The notes under the pieces were generated by a model. It worked only from the letters and a program-made list of their open reading frames with translations. It did no database searches and was not told the DNA's origin. Positions 1 to 9,362 of a DNA stretch of 64,000 nucleotides are shown here, in pieces. How positions within the stretch are numbered: position 1 is the first letter of the stretch; each line of letters opens with the position of its first letter. The position numbers and the translations under genes are program-made. Origin of the DNA: RECM01 sp047921215 (GTDB lineage Bacteria; Bacteroidota; Rhodothermia; Balneolales; Cyclonatronaceae); NCBI GenBank assembly GCA_047921215.1, contig JBLRWO010000019.1, forward strand, positions 1-64,000. The letters are read 5' to 3'.

Positions 1-126
1 ACGTCTGACCGACCATCACCTGAAACTTTCAAAGGCTTCATGAACCGCCGTATACGGAACCGTACGTACGGTGGTGTGAGAGGACAGATAAAAGTATCCC
101 TGGATACTTTTATCTTCCTACTCGAT
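1..126 (+). mobile_element. group II intron, 3' end (partial)
   Basis: The window opens inside a mobile group II intron. Only the 3' ribozyme end is visible; the reverse transcriptase gene would lie to the left. The intron runs on the plus strand and abuts the 3' end of the minus-strand VWA gene. The likely 3' splice site is after base 126 (CTCGAT, then TAATCC). Class cannot be assigned from domains V and VI alone. The identification rests on the secondary structure described in the separate ncRNA entry. Confidence 0.8.
45..123 (+). ncRNA. group II intron domains V and VI
   Basis: Domain V: bases 44-52 pair with 67-75, bases 65-66 (CG) form the two-base bulge, and 53-56 pair with 61-64 under a GAAC tetraloop at 57-60. 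The catalytic triad position reads C46-G47-C48, with G47 facing U72 in a wobble pair four pairs below the bulge, as in known domain V structures. Domain VI: GAGAGG (78-83) pairs with CCT (117-119) and CTC (121-123), leaving A120 bulged as the branch point. It is capped by a perfect 13-bp stem, 87-99 with 102-114. A120 sits six bases before the proposed splice site, the usual distance. Confidence 0.8.
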
Positions 127-155
127 TAATCCTGTACTACGTGTACCGGTTTCTG

Positions 156-1262
156 TTACAAAACTCTCTTGCGTCTGTTTCTGATATAATCCTCGAAAAT
201 AAAACCACCCAGATTGTCGAGTGAAGCGTAATATGCCCGTCCGTTGTTGGCCTCGGTTAATTCACGAACAAAGTTCTGCAGATAGGGGTCGCTGGCAATC
301 ATGAATGTGGTGACGGTGATTTTCTCCCGGCGGCATTTTACAGCTTCATCAAGCACCTTGTTTACAATTTTACGGTCGAGGCCGAAACTGTTTTTGTAAA
401 GCCGGCCGTTTTCATACATGGCAGAGGGTTTGCCATCGGTTATCATAAAGATTTGCTTATTGGTGTTTTTCCGTCGTTGAAGTGTGTGCCGGGCCAGCTC
501 AAGCCCGGCAAGTGTATTTGTATGATAAGGTCCCACTTTCAGGTATGGCAGATCATCAATAGAAACACTCCAGGCATCGTTGCCAAAGGCAATGATGTCA
601 AGCGTATCTTTGGCATACTGGTTCAGTATGAGTTCTGCCAGGCCCATGGCAACCCGTTTTGCAGGGGTTATCCGGTCTTCACCGTATAAAATCATGGAAT
701 GGCTGAGATCAATCATCAGCACCGTTGCAACCGACGTGTTGTGATCGGTCTCATACACTAATAAATCATCTTCAGTCAGGTTGAACTGGTCGATGCTGCT
801 GTGGCGCAGGGTATTCATGATTGTCCCGACCGAATCGATATTCCGGGTATCATCTCCGAATTGCCAGTTTCTTGTTTCCGGCTCCCGGTCAGGTCCCTTG
901 CCCTGCTGGTCACTTTTATGGGTGCCTTCTGGTCCCTTCTTTAATCCTTTGAAGATCTCCTCCAGCGACCGCTGCCTGAGTGAGCGCTCTGTTTTTGCAG
1001 TTGGTATAAAAACAGACTCCTCAGGCTCCATTTTGATGTAATTTTTGTCTTGCAGTTCCTGGATGAAATCGCCCATGCTGTAGCCATCATCCTTTGTAAG
1101 ACCATACTGTTTGTCGAGATCAGTGAGCCATTTCAGGGCCTGGACCACATCCCCGCTTGCAATGGTTAGCAGCTGCTGGAACAGGTCGAAGAGTCGATCA
1201 AATGCCGAAGCTTTGCCTTTTTTTGAAAACCGGTCATCCCATTTGAGGTATCGAAAATGCAT
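156..1262 (-). CDS. VWA domain protein (MIDAS type)
   Basis: A 368-residue soluble protein with a C-terminal von Willebrand factor A domain. The metal-ion-dependent adhesion site is visible: DLSHS at residues 185-189 (DxSxS), a Thr near 248-250 and TDG at 275-277. The N-terminal half is helical, with a charged, Gly/Pro-rich linker around 108-135. There is no signal peptide, so it should be cytoplasmic. Proteins of this build usually partner a MoxR or Mg-chelatase-like AAA+ ATPase as a metal-cofactor or complex-assembly pair. No such ATPase lies in this window; it could be left of the intron. The gene is divergent from rnhB, and the intron end lies about 30 bp beyond its stop. The exact substrate is unknown. 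Confidence 0.8.
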   Translation of the reverse strand: MHFRYLKWDDRFSKKGKASAFDRLFDLFQQLLTIASGDVVQALKWLTDLDKQYGLTKDDGYSMGDFIQELQDKNYIKMEPEESVFIPTAKTERSLRQRSLEEIFKGLKKGPEGTHKSDQQGKGPDREPETRNWQFGDDTRNIDSVGTIMNTLRHSSIDQFNLTEDDLLVYETDHNTSVATVLMIDLSHSMILYGEDRITPAKRVAMGLAELILNQYAKDTLDIIAFGNDAWSVSIDDLPYLKVGPYHTNTLAGLELARHTLQRRKNTNKQIFMITDGKPSAMYENGRLYKNSFGLDRKIVNKVLDEAVKCRREKITVTTFMIASDPYLQNFVRELTEANNGRAYYASLDNLGGFIFEDYIRNRRKRVL

Positions 1263-1440
1263 GAATAAAAGCTGTTCTGGAGTTGAGGATAAAGTGTTTA
1301 CCCGGTCAATCAGGTATGATATAAATGGAAATTCTGCTGTTGGTGTGCTTGTTCAGATAACGTGTATCATTTGTGTTTCATTCGCCGGTTAACCTATTAA
1401 AACTTTCTTGCAATGAAAAAGCTTTTTATACTTCCGCTTC

Positions 1441-2082
1441 ATGAAAATGAAACTACATACCCGTCAGAAATACCATCTGGAAAAAATCCTCTGGCAGCAG
1501 GGTTACCTCAGGGTAATGGGTCTTGACGAAGTTGGCAGGGGATGTCTTGCGGGTCCTGTGGTAGCGGCAGGTGTAATCCTGAAGCCGGGAAGCCGTATTT
1601 CAGGAATCCGCGACAGTAAAAAACTGACAGCTGTAAACAGGCTTGAACTATCTGAAGAGATTCGTGATAAGGCACTTTTCTGGACCATCCAGGAAAGTTC
1701 TGTGGAAGAGATTAAAGCCATCAATATACTCAGGGCTTCATTACTGGCCATGAGGCGTTGTACCGAAGTTGAAGATGCAAGACCAGACTATTTGCTGATT
1801 GACGGGAATGCACACATCGGATCCATACTGCCTTGCAGTTGTATAATTGGCGGTGATGATCTCTCGGCTTCGATCGGTGCTGCTTCAATTATTGCCAAGG
1901 TATACAGAGACAAGCTAATGGAGCAGTACCACCAGAAATATCCTCATTATGGTTGGGACAGTAATGCAGGATATCCGACCAGGGTTCACAAGCAGGGCTT
2001 GCTGGATTACGGCTTCTGTGAATACCACCGAACGGGTTTCAGACTTGGCACCGACCGGCCATTGGTGGTGTCTCAGGAGTAG
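1441..2082 (+). CDS. rnhB: ribonuclease HII
   Basis: RNase HII cuts the RNA strand of RNA-DNA hybrids and removes single ribonucleotides from DNA. The protein is 213 residues, the usual length. The family signature LDEVGRG lies at residues 28-34 with the acidic pair D29-E30. A further Asp is in LLIDGN (D121), and the GGDD..SASIGAASIIAKVYRD block (about 138-157) ends in the last active-site Asp. The ATG at 1441 is the first that gives a normal N-terminus; an ATG at 1413 is out of frame. The 3' end overlaps the 3' end of convergent rodA by 10 bp, so the two messages share a short antisense stretch. Confidence 0.93.
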   Translation: MKMKLHTRQKYHLEKILWQQGYLRVMGLDEVGRGCLAGPVVAAGVILKPGSRISGIRDSKKLTAVNRLELSEEIRDKALFWTIQESSVEEIKAINILRASLLAMRRCTEVEDARPDYLLIDGNAHIGSILPCSCIIGGDDLSASIGAASIIAKVYRDKLMEQYHQKYPHYGWDSNAGYPTRVHKQGLLDYGFCEYHRTGFRLGTDRPLVVSQE

Positions 2083-3317
2083 ATACTAAAATCTCGCTGG
2101 TGGTAATAGAAATTCATACAAATACCAAGTATGATGGTATTGGCTAGAAATGATGATCCGCCATAACTCAGAAATGGCAGCGGAAGACCGATTACGGGCA
2201 TAAGACCGAGCGCACTGCCAAGATTGATAACCACATGTATGAGGTAGATGGAACAGCCTCCTACTATGAATAACTGTGCGAAAGGATGTTTATGAGTAGC
2301 AGCCTGCGCTAATAGTCGCAGCAGTAATAACGCAACCAGGAACAGTACAAGGGAGGTGGATAAAAACCCCCCTTCTTCTCCGATAACACAGAAGATGAAA
2401 TCGGTACTTTGTTCAGGCAGGAATCTGAGCTGTGTCTGCGTTCCCTGCATGAAACCTTTACCATTGATACCACCTGAACCAATGGCCGTTTTTGCCTGCA
2501 TAACATTCCAACCCGCTCCGCGTGGATCAAGGGCCGGGTTGGCAAAAGATTCGACCCTTGCCCGCTGGTGGGGTTGAAGTATGTCGTTTAGCCCGACCTG
2601 TACACCTATCACGATGATAATGCTGGCGAGAAAAGTACCAAAAGTGAACAGGGGTTTCTTCTCCAGGAAGAAGAAAACTGCTGTTATTGCGATAGCAGCA
2701 ATAAGCCCCCAAACATAATCGATCACAGTAAGGTAGCCAATGATAACAGGCGAGACCATGAGCAGACATAAACCGTAAGGGACACCAGACCATAAAAGCA
2801 TGATTGGTATTAATGCCATGAACACAAGGGCAGTACCGGTATCTCTTTGTATCATTATGAGTATCACAGGAATAAAAAGCATGAGAGTTGCGGCCAGGGC
2901 GGTCCTGAATGTGCCGCTCTGATTCTCCCTGCGGCTGGTCAGATAATTCGCTACAGCAAGAATGGTTGCCACTTTCAGAAATTCAGATGTTTGCAGTCTG
3001 AATCCGAATATGGGAAGCCAGTTCCTCTCACCACTTACCTCGGCCCCGAAAAAAATGGTAATGATACTGAGCAATAGTGCAATACCATACGCAAGATAGG
3101 AAATCTGCTGAAATGTCCGGGGCGCGGTAAAATGAACGATAATCAGGATCACCACACCCATACAAATATAGAGCAGCTGCTTGTTGAAATTGCCCTGTAT
3201 GTAAGTGCCCTGATGCAGTGGCCCCTGCGTGGCACTGTAAATAGCTATAAGGCCGATTAATGAAACTGTCAGCCACAGGAAAAAGGTAATCCAGTCTATT
3301 TGTCTGTACCAGTTCAT
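2073..3317 (-). CDS. rodA: rod-shape SEDS peptidoglycan glycosyltransferase RodA
   Basis: RodA polymerises lipid II into glycan strands with its class B PBP partner during cell elongation. The protein is 414 residues of mostly membrane helices. Family blocks are visible: a long extracytoplasmic loop ending in GWNVMQAKTAIGSGG, then LPEQSTDFIF, and near the C-terminus LPFLSYGGSS. Its ATG overlaps the stop of the upstream PBP2 gene (ATGA), which points to translational coupling and a matched dose of polymerase and transpeptidase. It is the last gene of the mreB-C-D-mrdA-rodA operon. FtsW is the paralog to consider, but the neighbours make RodA much the better call. Confidence 0.93.
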   Translation of the reverse strand: MNWYRQIDWITFFLWLTVSLIGLIAIYSATQGPLHQGTYIQGNFNKQLLYICMGVVILIIVHFTAPRTFQQISYLAYGIALLLSIITIFFGAEVSGERNWLPIFGFRLQTSEFLKVATILAVANYLTSRRENQSGTFRTALAATLMLFIPVILIMIQRDTGTALVFMALIPIMLLWSGVPYGLCLLMVSPVIIGYLTVIDYVWGLIAAIAITAVFFFLEKKPLFTFGTFLASIIIVIGVQVGLNDILQPHQRARVESFANPALDPRGAGWNVMQAKTAIGSGGINGKGFMQGTQTQLRFLPEQSTDFIFCVIGEEGGFLSTSLVLFLVALLLLRLLAQAATHKHPFAQLFIVGGCSIYLIHVVINLGSALGLMPVIGLPLPFLSYGGSSFLANTIILGICMNFYYHQRDFSIYS

Positions 3318-5203
3318 CGGTCTGTAGTTGTCTGAATGCGTTGATCCGGAGTCTGTGCGGGAACCTGGGCCGGGGTCTGCGATACAGAAGGAGCGGGGGG
3401 TTTTCTGATGACCTGATCAATGATCCATGGTCTCCTGATTTCGCCATAAAAAAACTGCTCCATCAGCAGACCGGCTATTGGAGCTGCAGATGTTGAGCCG
3501 TAGCCACCCTGTTCAATCAGTACTGCAATGGCAATCCTGGGATTGTCAATGGGTGCGTAGGCAATAAACCATCCATGGTTCTCACCGTGAGGGTTCTGGG
3601 CGGTGCCGGTTTTCCCGGCTACTTCCACATCTCTGAGATTGGCGTAAAAACGCCCTGATCCTTCAGCAACCGCTGCCCGCATACCTTTTCGGATAATGTT
3701 GAGAGGACCCGGTTTAATCCAGTCGATTTTCTCTTTGCCCGTGTTGTTGAATTCACTGGTGCCATCACTGTGAGATATTGAACTGACAATGTGAGGCTGA
3801 ACGCGGTACCCACCGTTAGCTATAACCGATGTTGCCACTGCCATTTGAAGGGGAGAGGCACCCATGGCTCCCTGGCCAACACCCAGATTGATCAGATCAC
3901 CAATCCCCCAACGGTTAACGCCAAAGGCACGGTTGAAATAACTGCTGTCGGGAATGATGCCCCGCGTCTCATTAGGAAGGTCGATACCGGTTCTGTTACC
4001 AAGTCCGAAATCATCGACCATGTCTTTCCAAACATTGATACCACCGCGCTGGGCAATATGGTTCATCATCCAGAAGTAGAAGGTATTGCAGCTGTTTTTA
4101 ATCGACTGTTCCAGGTTCTGATTACCATGTTCGCCCGTACATCGGTATAAGCGACCCCGATAATAACCGCCACTGCAAAATACCGTTGTCTGTGGCGTAA
4201 TTATATCGAGTTCCAACCCGATAAGCCCCATCAGTGGCTTGAAGGTAGATCCCGGTGGTTGTATGCTGGTAATAGATCTGTTAAAAAGAGGGGTGAGTGA
4301 GTCGGCATTAACCTTTTGCCAGTAGTCGGCGTCGATTCGGCCGGCCAGCATATTGATGTCGAAATCAGGGGCACTCACCATTGCCAGGATGCCACCGTTA
4401 TCCGGATCCAGGGCAATTAGACCACCGACTTTTCCTTTCATCAGTTCCTCAGCCAGGGTTTGCAATTCAACATCAATAGTGGTGTGGATATCCGAACCCT
4501 TAAGCGGGGGTTCATTATGACGGCCCGAGTCGAATTGATTAATTTCCTGGCCAAAGGCATTAACGGTTACATATTGCGTTCCAAGTTCACCCCTCAGATA
4601 GTCTTCATAGGTCTGTTCGATACCGCTTCTGCCGGCTTTGTCGCCCGGGCGGTAGGTGGGATTGCGCTCAATCTCATTTTGAGTAACCTCGCGAAGGTAA
4701 CCGAATATGTGAGATCCGTTTACCGCGGTTGGATAATTCCGAATTCCTTCAATCTGGTGTCCGATACCAGGCATCCTCCACAGATTTTCCTGTATCTTTG
4801 AAAAGACTTCAAAACTTACTTCTGTAAAAAGCCTGGAAGATCGGTGCCAGGAATAGCGGCGGGCAACCAGCAGCCTTTCTTCAATCTCCTCAAATGAGTA
4901 TCCGGTTATCTCGGATAACACCGGAATACTTTCCCGGTTAAAATTTATGGGTGTAACAGTTATGGTAAAGGTAGGCTGATTGTCAACAATCAGCTGTCCG
5001 TGACGGTCATATACCAACCCTCTTGCAGGGTTTACAAACTCCTGCCGGATGCTGTTTCGCTGACTTATAGGGCTGTAGGTATCGTATTCGATTATCTGTA
5101 ACTGTGCAACCCTTCCGAGCAGAATCAGAAAAACGATGGCTACCAGAACCTGCAGTACCTTAATGGAAACAGCAGATCGTATTTGGGAATTTTTATTTCG
5201 CAT
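3314..5203 (-). CDS. mrdA: penicillin-binding protein 2 (elongasome transpeptidase)
   Basis: Class B PBP that crosslinks new peptidoglycan in the elongation complex. The protein is 629 residues: one N-terminal membrane anchor (about 12-33), a PBP dimerisation domain, and a C-terminal transpeptidase domain. All three active-site motifs are present: STFK at 319-322 (catalytic Ser319), SCN at 371-373 and KTG at 531-533. A Pro/Gln/Thr-rich tail of about 25 residues follows the catalytic domain. It lies between mreD (75 bp upstream) and rodA (4-bp overlap). The gene order fixes it as the RodA-linked PBP2 and not the FtsW-linked PBP3. Confidence 0.94.
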   Translation of the reverse strand: MRNKNSQIRSAVSIKVLQVLVAIVFLILLGRVAQLQIIEYDTYSPISQRNSIRQEFVNPARGLVYDRHGQLIVDNQPTFTITVTPINFNRESIPVLSEITGYSFEEIEERLLVARRYSWHRSSRLFTEVSFEVFSKIQENLWRMPGIGHQIEGIRNYPTAVNGSHIFGYLREVTQNEIERNPTYRPGDKAGRSGIEQTYEDYLRGELGTQYVTVNAFGQEINQFDSGRHNEPPLKGSDIHTTIDVELQTLAEELMKGKVGGLIALDPDNGGILAMVSAPDFDINMLAGRIDADYWQKVNADSLTPLFNRSITSIQPPGSTFKPLMGLIGLELDIITPQTTVFCSGGYYRGRLYRCTGEHGNQNLEQSIKNSCNTFYFWMMNHIAQRGGINVWKDMVDDFGLGNRTGIDLPNETRGIIPDSSYFNRAFGVNRWGIGDLINLGVGQGAMGASPLQMAVATSVIANGGYRVQPHIVSSISHSDGTSEFNNTGKEKIDWIKPGPLNIIRKGMRAAVAEGSGRFYANLRDVEVAGKTGTAQNPHGENHGWFIAYAPIDNPRIAIAVLIEQGGYGSTSAAPIAGLLMEQFFYGEIRRPWIIDQVIRKPPAPSVSQTPAQVPAQTPDQRIQTTTDR

Positions 5204-5277
5204 CAGGGCATTTAGTAACTGTATACTGCAACGATAAAAGATACCGTAATATGTTGCAAAAATGCAGTTTTACTTTG

Positions 5278-5748
5278 TTAATCGGTGGTCAGCAGATATA
5301 TGATACTGCCCATAACAGCTGTATAAATACTGTTGCCGATCCAGTAGGAGTAGAAATAGGTATCAGTCGCATAGGTGTCAACGAGAAGTCCCAGTGTCAT
5401 GAAAATCAGGTAGTGGATCAGTGAAGCGATTAATACTGTCAGAAAAACCTGCCATATCGACAATCGTGTTTCTGCCTGACGCGGCAGAAAATTGTAGATC
5501 ATCATGATCAGCAATGTTTTTGAAAACATGTGCAGCCCCCAAAGATCAAGCATCGCATCCTGCAACAGGCCGAAACCGGCCGCAAACAACAGGCAGGAGG
5601 TACGGTCGCGTTTGGTGGTTAACCAGATCAGAAACAGCAGCACAACATCGGGTTCAGCATCATAAATACTGAGGTGCCTGAAGATGACAATCTGCAGAAA
5701 AACAAATCCTGCTCCCCAGATCAGATGACGGATATTGACACTGTTCAT
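5278..5748 (-). CDS. mreD: rod shape-determining protein MreD
   Basis: A small integral membrane protein (156 residues, about five or six hydrophobic helices) that joins MreB filaments and MreC to the wall synthases. MreD is poorly conserved, so the call rests on size, topology and position directly after mreC. Its start codon overlaps the mreC stop by four bases. An acidic N-terminal region (YDAEPDVVLLF) followed by a Trp-containing helix fits the family. Confidence 0.85.
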   Translation of the reverse strand: MNSVNIRHLIWGAGFVFLQIVIFRHLSIYDAEPDVVLLFLIWLTTKRDRTSCLLFAAGFGLLQDAMLDLWGLHMFSKTLLIMMIYNFLPRQAETRLSIWQVFLTVLIASLIHYLIFMTLGLLVDTYATDTYFYSYWIGNSIYTAVMGSIIYLLTTD

Positions 5749-6587
5749 TCGAAAATTTCTCTGAATTGTCGTTCAATATCTGCGATCTCGGGATCGGGGT
5801 TGAAGAGAACAACAAATGCTTCAGCAACATCAGTCAGAGATGCAAACGGTTCAATAAAAATCTGTTGTGTATCCTGACCTGATTCGGGAACACTGCGCAG
5901 AACGCTGCCTACGGGAATATTCGGAGGAAACTGGTTGCTCAGTCCCGACGTTTCAACAATCATCCCTGGTTCAACCGGTATCGTTTTGGGTACAAAATTG
6001 ATGACCAGTTCAAACAGGTGGTCACCAGACCATGAAGCCACTCCATAAGCACGGCTGCCTTGTATGTTCACACTTGCTCGGAACAGCCTGTTGTAAAGCG
6101 GAAGCACCTGAGAGAAACGTTCTCCGGTTATGATTACCTGGCCCACAAGACCGTCGGCATTGATAACAGCCATGCCAACCCTGACACCATGATCGGTACC
6201 TGCATTAATGGTGATCGAATTATTGATACCGGTCAGATTTTTACTGACAATTAGAACGGGGTGAAGGTCGAACTCATAAGTGTCTTTCAATTCAAGCAAA
6301 TCCTTCAATATATCATTTTGCTCACGGGCCGACCTTAAACGGCTCAATTCATCAAGCAACAATACGTTTTCCTGTTGCAGCTTGGTATTGGTCTGAAGAG
6401 CACTTCGGTATACACGCACGTTTGCAAGCGGAGCTTCAAGATAACTCACTAAAGCGACGGACGCTTTCCTGAGGTTGTTCAATCCACCTTCATGCCGGTT
6501 CACCATTACTGTTACAGCCATAATCAGAACGATTACGGTGATCACGTGATCCCTGATTTTTTCAAGCTGTTTAGTACGGAATAACAT
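5745..6587 (-). CDS. mreC: rod shape-determining protein MreC
   Basis: A periplasmic scaffold that activates PBP2-RodA. The 280-residue protein has one N-terminal membrane segment (about 14-30), a short coiled coil (about 60-95, ending in LLDELSRLRSAREQND) and the two-barrel MreC domain. The barrel region includes GTDHGVRVGMAVINADGLVG, a very typical MreC block. It starts 28 bp after mreB and overlaps mreD by four bases. An acidic C-terminal tail follows the domain. Confidence 0.92.
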   Translation of the reverse strand: MLFRTKQLEKIRDHVITVIVLIMAVTVMVNRHEGGLNNLRKASVALVSYLEAPLANVRVYRSALQTNTKLQQENVLLLDELSRLRSAREQNDILKDLLELKDTYEFDLHPVLIVSKNLTGINNSITINAGTDHGVRVGMAVINADGLVGQVIITGERFSQVLPLYNRLFRASVNIQGSRAYGVASWSGDHLFELVINFVPKTIPVEPGMIVETSGLSNQFPPNIPVGSVLRSVPESGQDTQQIFIEPFASLTDVAEAFVVLFNPDPEIADIERQFREIFE

Positions 6588-6615
6588 CCCTCATTCAGAT
6601 AACGGTTAATTCAGG

Positions 6616-7680
6616 TCAGGACAGTACACTTTTGTAGTAGTCCAGATTCTCAAGGATTTTGCCGGTACCGCGCACAACGGCCGTAAGAGGATCTTCAGCG
6701 ATATGAACCGGCAAATCGGTGGTTTCCATGATAAGCTTGTCAAGATTTTTCAACAATGCACCGCCACCGGTAAGCATGATGCCACGATCAAGGATGTCTG
6801 CAGACAACTCGGGGGGTGTCTGTTCAAGTGATTTTGTGACCGATTCTACGATGGTATTTACTGATTCCGAAAGTGCCTCACGGGCTTCCTTCGAAGTTAT
6901 TGTGCGGGTCCTGGGTACACCATTGATCAGATCACGTCCCTTGGTGGTCAGCTCAATCTCTTCCTCAAGTGGTGCGGCTGAACCGATCAGACATTTAACC
7001 TGTTCTGCAGTCCGCTCTCCGATAAGAAGGTTGTGGCTTCGGCGGAAGTAATTAATGATATCTTCGTTAAGTTCGTCGCCCCCGAGTCGTACCGATTGTG
7101 CATAAACAATACCGGAGAGTGCTATGACTGCGATTTCAGTGGTGCCGCCTCCGATATCCACGATCATATTGCCTACGGGTTCGTGCACATCAAGACCGAT
7201 GCCAATGGCCGCAGCCATAGGCTCGTCTACCAGATAAACCTCTTTTGCTCCGGCATGCTCGGCACTGTCGCGTACTGCCCGTTTTTCGACTTCGGTGATG
7301 CCTGAGGGTACACAAACCACCATCTTTCGTGTGGTGGAATACCATTTAACCTTCACTTTCTTGATCATACCCCTGATCATCTGTTCAGCTACTTCAAAAT
7401 CGGCAATTACGCCATCCCTTAAAGGTCGTACGGTGCGAATGCCGCGATGGGTTTTCTCGTGCATCAGCCTGGCTTCATGCCCAATGGCAACCACCTCGTT
7501 AGCGTTGTTGAGGGCTACGATCGACGGTTCGTTCAGCACAATCCCCTGCCCCCGCGCATATATGAGTGTGTTGGCAGTTCCGAGATCAATGGCTATATCG
7601 GTATAAAGCCAGTCGAAAAGACCTTTGGGTTTACTGTTTCGCCTTGCGGCATCGGTTTTTGATTGGGCAGTTGGATGCAT
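6616..7680 (-). CDS. mreB: actin-like rod-shape protein MreB
   Basis: The bacterial actin that forms membrane-bound filaments guiding elongation. The protein is 354 residues, near the normal 345, with a slightly long basic N-terminus before DIAIDLGTANTLIYARG (phosphate-1 loop). Other actin-fold motifs are visible: the phosphate-2 loop in VDIGGGTTEIAV, and the adenosine motif in LTGGGALLKNLD. It is first in the five-gene elongasome operon. A TAnnTTTG promoter element lies about 60 bp upstream of its ATG. Confidence 0.95.
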   Translation of the reverse strand: MHPTAQSKTDAARRNSKPKGLFDWLYTDIAIDLGTANTLIYARGQGIVLNEPSIVALNNANEVVAIGHEARLMHEKTHRGIRTVRPLRDGVIADFEVAEQMIRGMIKKVKVKWYSTTRKMVVCVPSGITEVEKRAVRDSAEHAGAKEVYLVDEPMAAAIGIGLDVHEPVGNMIVDIGGGTTEIAVIALSGIVYAQSVRLGGDELNEDIINYFRRSHNLLIGERTAEQVKCLIGSAAPLEEEIELTTKGRDLINGVPRTRTITSKEAREALSESVNTIVESVTKSLEQTPPELSADILDRGIMLTGGGALLKNLDKLIMETTDLPVHIAEDPLTAVVRGTGKILENLDYYKSVLS

Positions 7681-7738
7681 AAGTTCAGAAAAATCTTTTA
7701 TCAGAGATAATTAAGAGAATGAATATAATACCTGCGGG

Positions 7739-7746
7739 CAAATTTA
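7739..7746 (-). promoter_or_regulatory. -7 promoter element upstream of mreB
   Basis: On the minus strand this reads TAAATTTG, an exact match to the Bacteroidota -7 consensus TAnnTTTG, about 60 bp before the mreB ATG. No convincing TTTG -33 box lies 19-22 bases further upstream, so confidence is moderate. Confidence 0.45.
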
Positions 7747-7787
7747 CAATTTTAAGGTGCTAACTTACACCACAGTTTAAAATAAAG

Positions 7788-9362
7788 TCAGTGCCTGAAA
7801 TGCCGTTTTCCTGTAAATATCATGGCCATACCGTGACGGTTGGCGGCATCAATCACCTCCTGGTCGCGTATACTGCCCCCGGGCTGGATCACAGCCGTTG
7901 CACCAGCCTGAGCAGCCGCTTCGATTCCGTCAGCGAATGGAAAGAAGGCATCTGATGCAATCACACTGTTAGCGAGGTCAAGTTGTTCCCGTACGGCTTT
8001 ATCAACCGCGATCCGTGATGATTCAACCCGGCTGGTCTGTCCGCCACCTATACCAAGGGTCTGCCGGTTACGCGCAAACACAATTGCATTGGATGAAACC
8101 CTGCGTACGACTTTCCAGGCAAACAGCAGGTCAAGCATCTCATCGCCGGTGGGTGTGCGGTCTGTAACAACTTTAAGGGAATCCTGATCCGGACTGTTCA
8201 GATCAGCCTGCTGGTACAGGATACCACCGAATATGCCACGGGTGTTCCATGAAATCCTGATTTTATCAAGGTTGCGGTAAGTGATCAGCCGACGGTTGGC
8301 CTTTTTTTTCAGCAGTTCCAGGGCCTCGTCATCAAAAGCCGGAGCCAGTATGATTTCGGTAAAAATGGAGTCTATCTCTTTTGCCGCATCAGCATCCATG
8401 GTCCGGTTAACGGCTACTATTCCGCCAAACGGAGAATTTTTATCCGTTTCGAAAGCCCGGTGCCATGCTTCTTTCAGTGATCCGGCTGTTGCAATACCGC
8501 AGGGGTTGGTGTGTTTGATGATGATACATGTCGGGTCATCGTGCTGAAAAAGGGACGCGAGGTTCAGGGCAGCGTCCACATCGATGTAATTGTTATAGCT
8601 TAGTTGTTTGCCATGGAAGCAATCAATGAATTCATGCTGCTCACCGTACACACCTGCCGATTGGTGTGGGTTTTCTCCATATCGCAGATCTCCACTTTTG
8701 TTGAATGTCAGATTTAGCTTCGCAGGCAGCGACATCCCCGACTCGGCACCAAGGTAGGAACTGATCCGGCTGTCGTACTGTGCGGTCATACTGAACGCTT
8801 CACGGGCAAATTCCAGCCTGGTTTCATACCGGATGCCGTCATATGTACTCAGTTCGTCGGCAAGAACTGCATACTGTTCCGGTGAAGTAACCACGCAAAC
8901 ATTGTCGAAATTTTTTGCAGCAGCGCGTATCATGGCTGGCCCGCCGATATCGATATTCTCAATGGCTTCCTCAATGGTGCATCCGGGTTTTGCAATGGTT
9001 TCACGGAAGGGGTACAAGTTGATTACGATCAGATCGAAGGGGGTGATATCGAGACGTTCCAGTGTCTGCATATCAGACGGGTTGTTTTTTCTTGCCAGGA
9101 TGCCTCCGTGTATCGCCGGATGAAGCGTTTTTACCCGGCCGTCGAGGCACTCGGGAAAACCCGTGATTTCAGAAACATCAGTTACCAACATACCCGCATC
9201 TCTGAGACGTGCAGCCGTACCACCCGTCGATACCAGTTCTGCCCCGTTCTTTATCAATACCCCGGCAAAAGAATCCAGTCCGCTCTTATCGGTAACCGAA
9301 AGCAATACACGTTTTACAGGAAGCAGATTTTTCGAGAAAGGGTTAAGTTGATTTGTGTTCAT
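7788..9362 (-). CDS. purH: bifunctional AICAR formyltransferase / IMP cyclohydrolase
   Basis: PurH does the last two steps of IMP synthesis. The protein is 524 residues, the usual size. The N-terminal methylglyoxal-synthase-like domain (about 15-160) holds IMP cyclohydrolase, with SVTDKSGLDSFA and STGGTAARL near its start and DGRVKTLHP after them. The C-terminal part is the AICAR transformylase, with the catalytic block IIKHTNPCGIA and the late motif QPGGSIRDQEVI. It overlaps upstream purN by 20 bp, which suggests coupled translation. Confidence 0.95.
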   Translation of the reverse strand: MNTNQLNPFSKNLLPVKRVLLSVTDKSGLDSFAGVLIKNGAELVSTGGTAARLRDAGMLVTDVSEITGFPECLDGRVKTLHPAIHGGILARKNNPSDMQTLERLDITPFDLIVINLYPFRETIAKPGCTIEEAIENIDIGGPAMIRAAAKNFDNVCVVTSPEQYAVLADELSTYDGIRYETRLEFAREAFSMTAQYDSRISSYLGAESGMSLPAKLNLTFNKSGDLRYGENPHQSAGVYGEQHEFIDCFHGKQLSYNNYIDVDAALNLASLFQHDDPTCIIIKHTNPCGIATAGSLKEAWHRAFETDKNSPFGGIVAVNRTMDADAAKEIDSIFTEIILAPAFDDEALELLKKKANRRLITYRNLDKIRISWNTRGIFGGILYQQADLNSPDQDSLKVVTDRTPTGDEMLDLLFAWKVVRRVSSNAIVFARNRQTLGIGGGQTSRVESSRIAVDKAVREQLDLANSVIASDAFFPFADGIEAAAQAGATAVIQPGGSIRDQEVIDAANRHGMAMIFTGKRHFRH

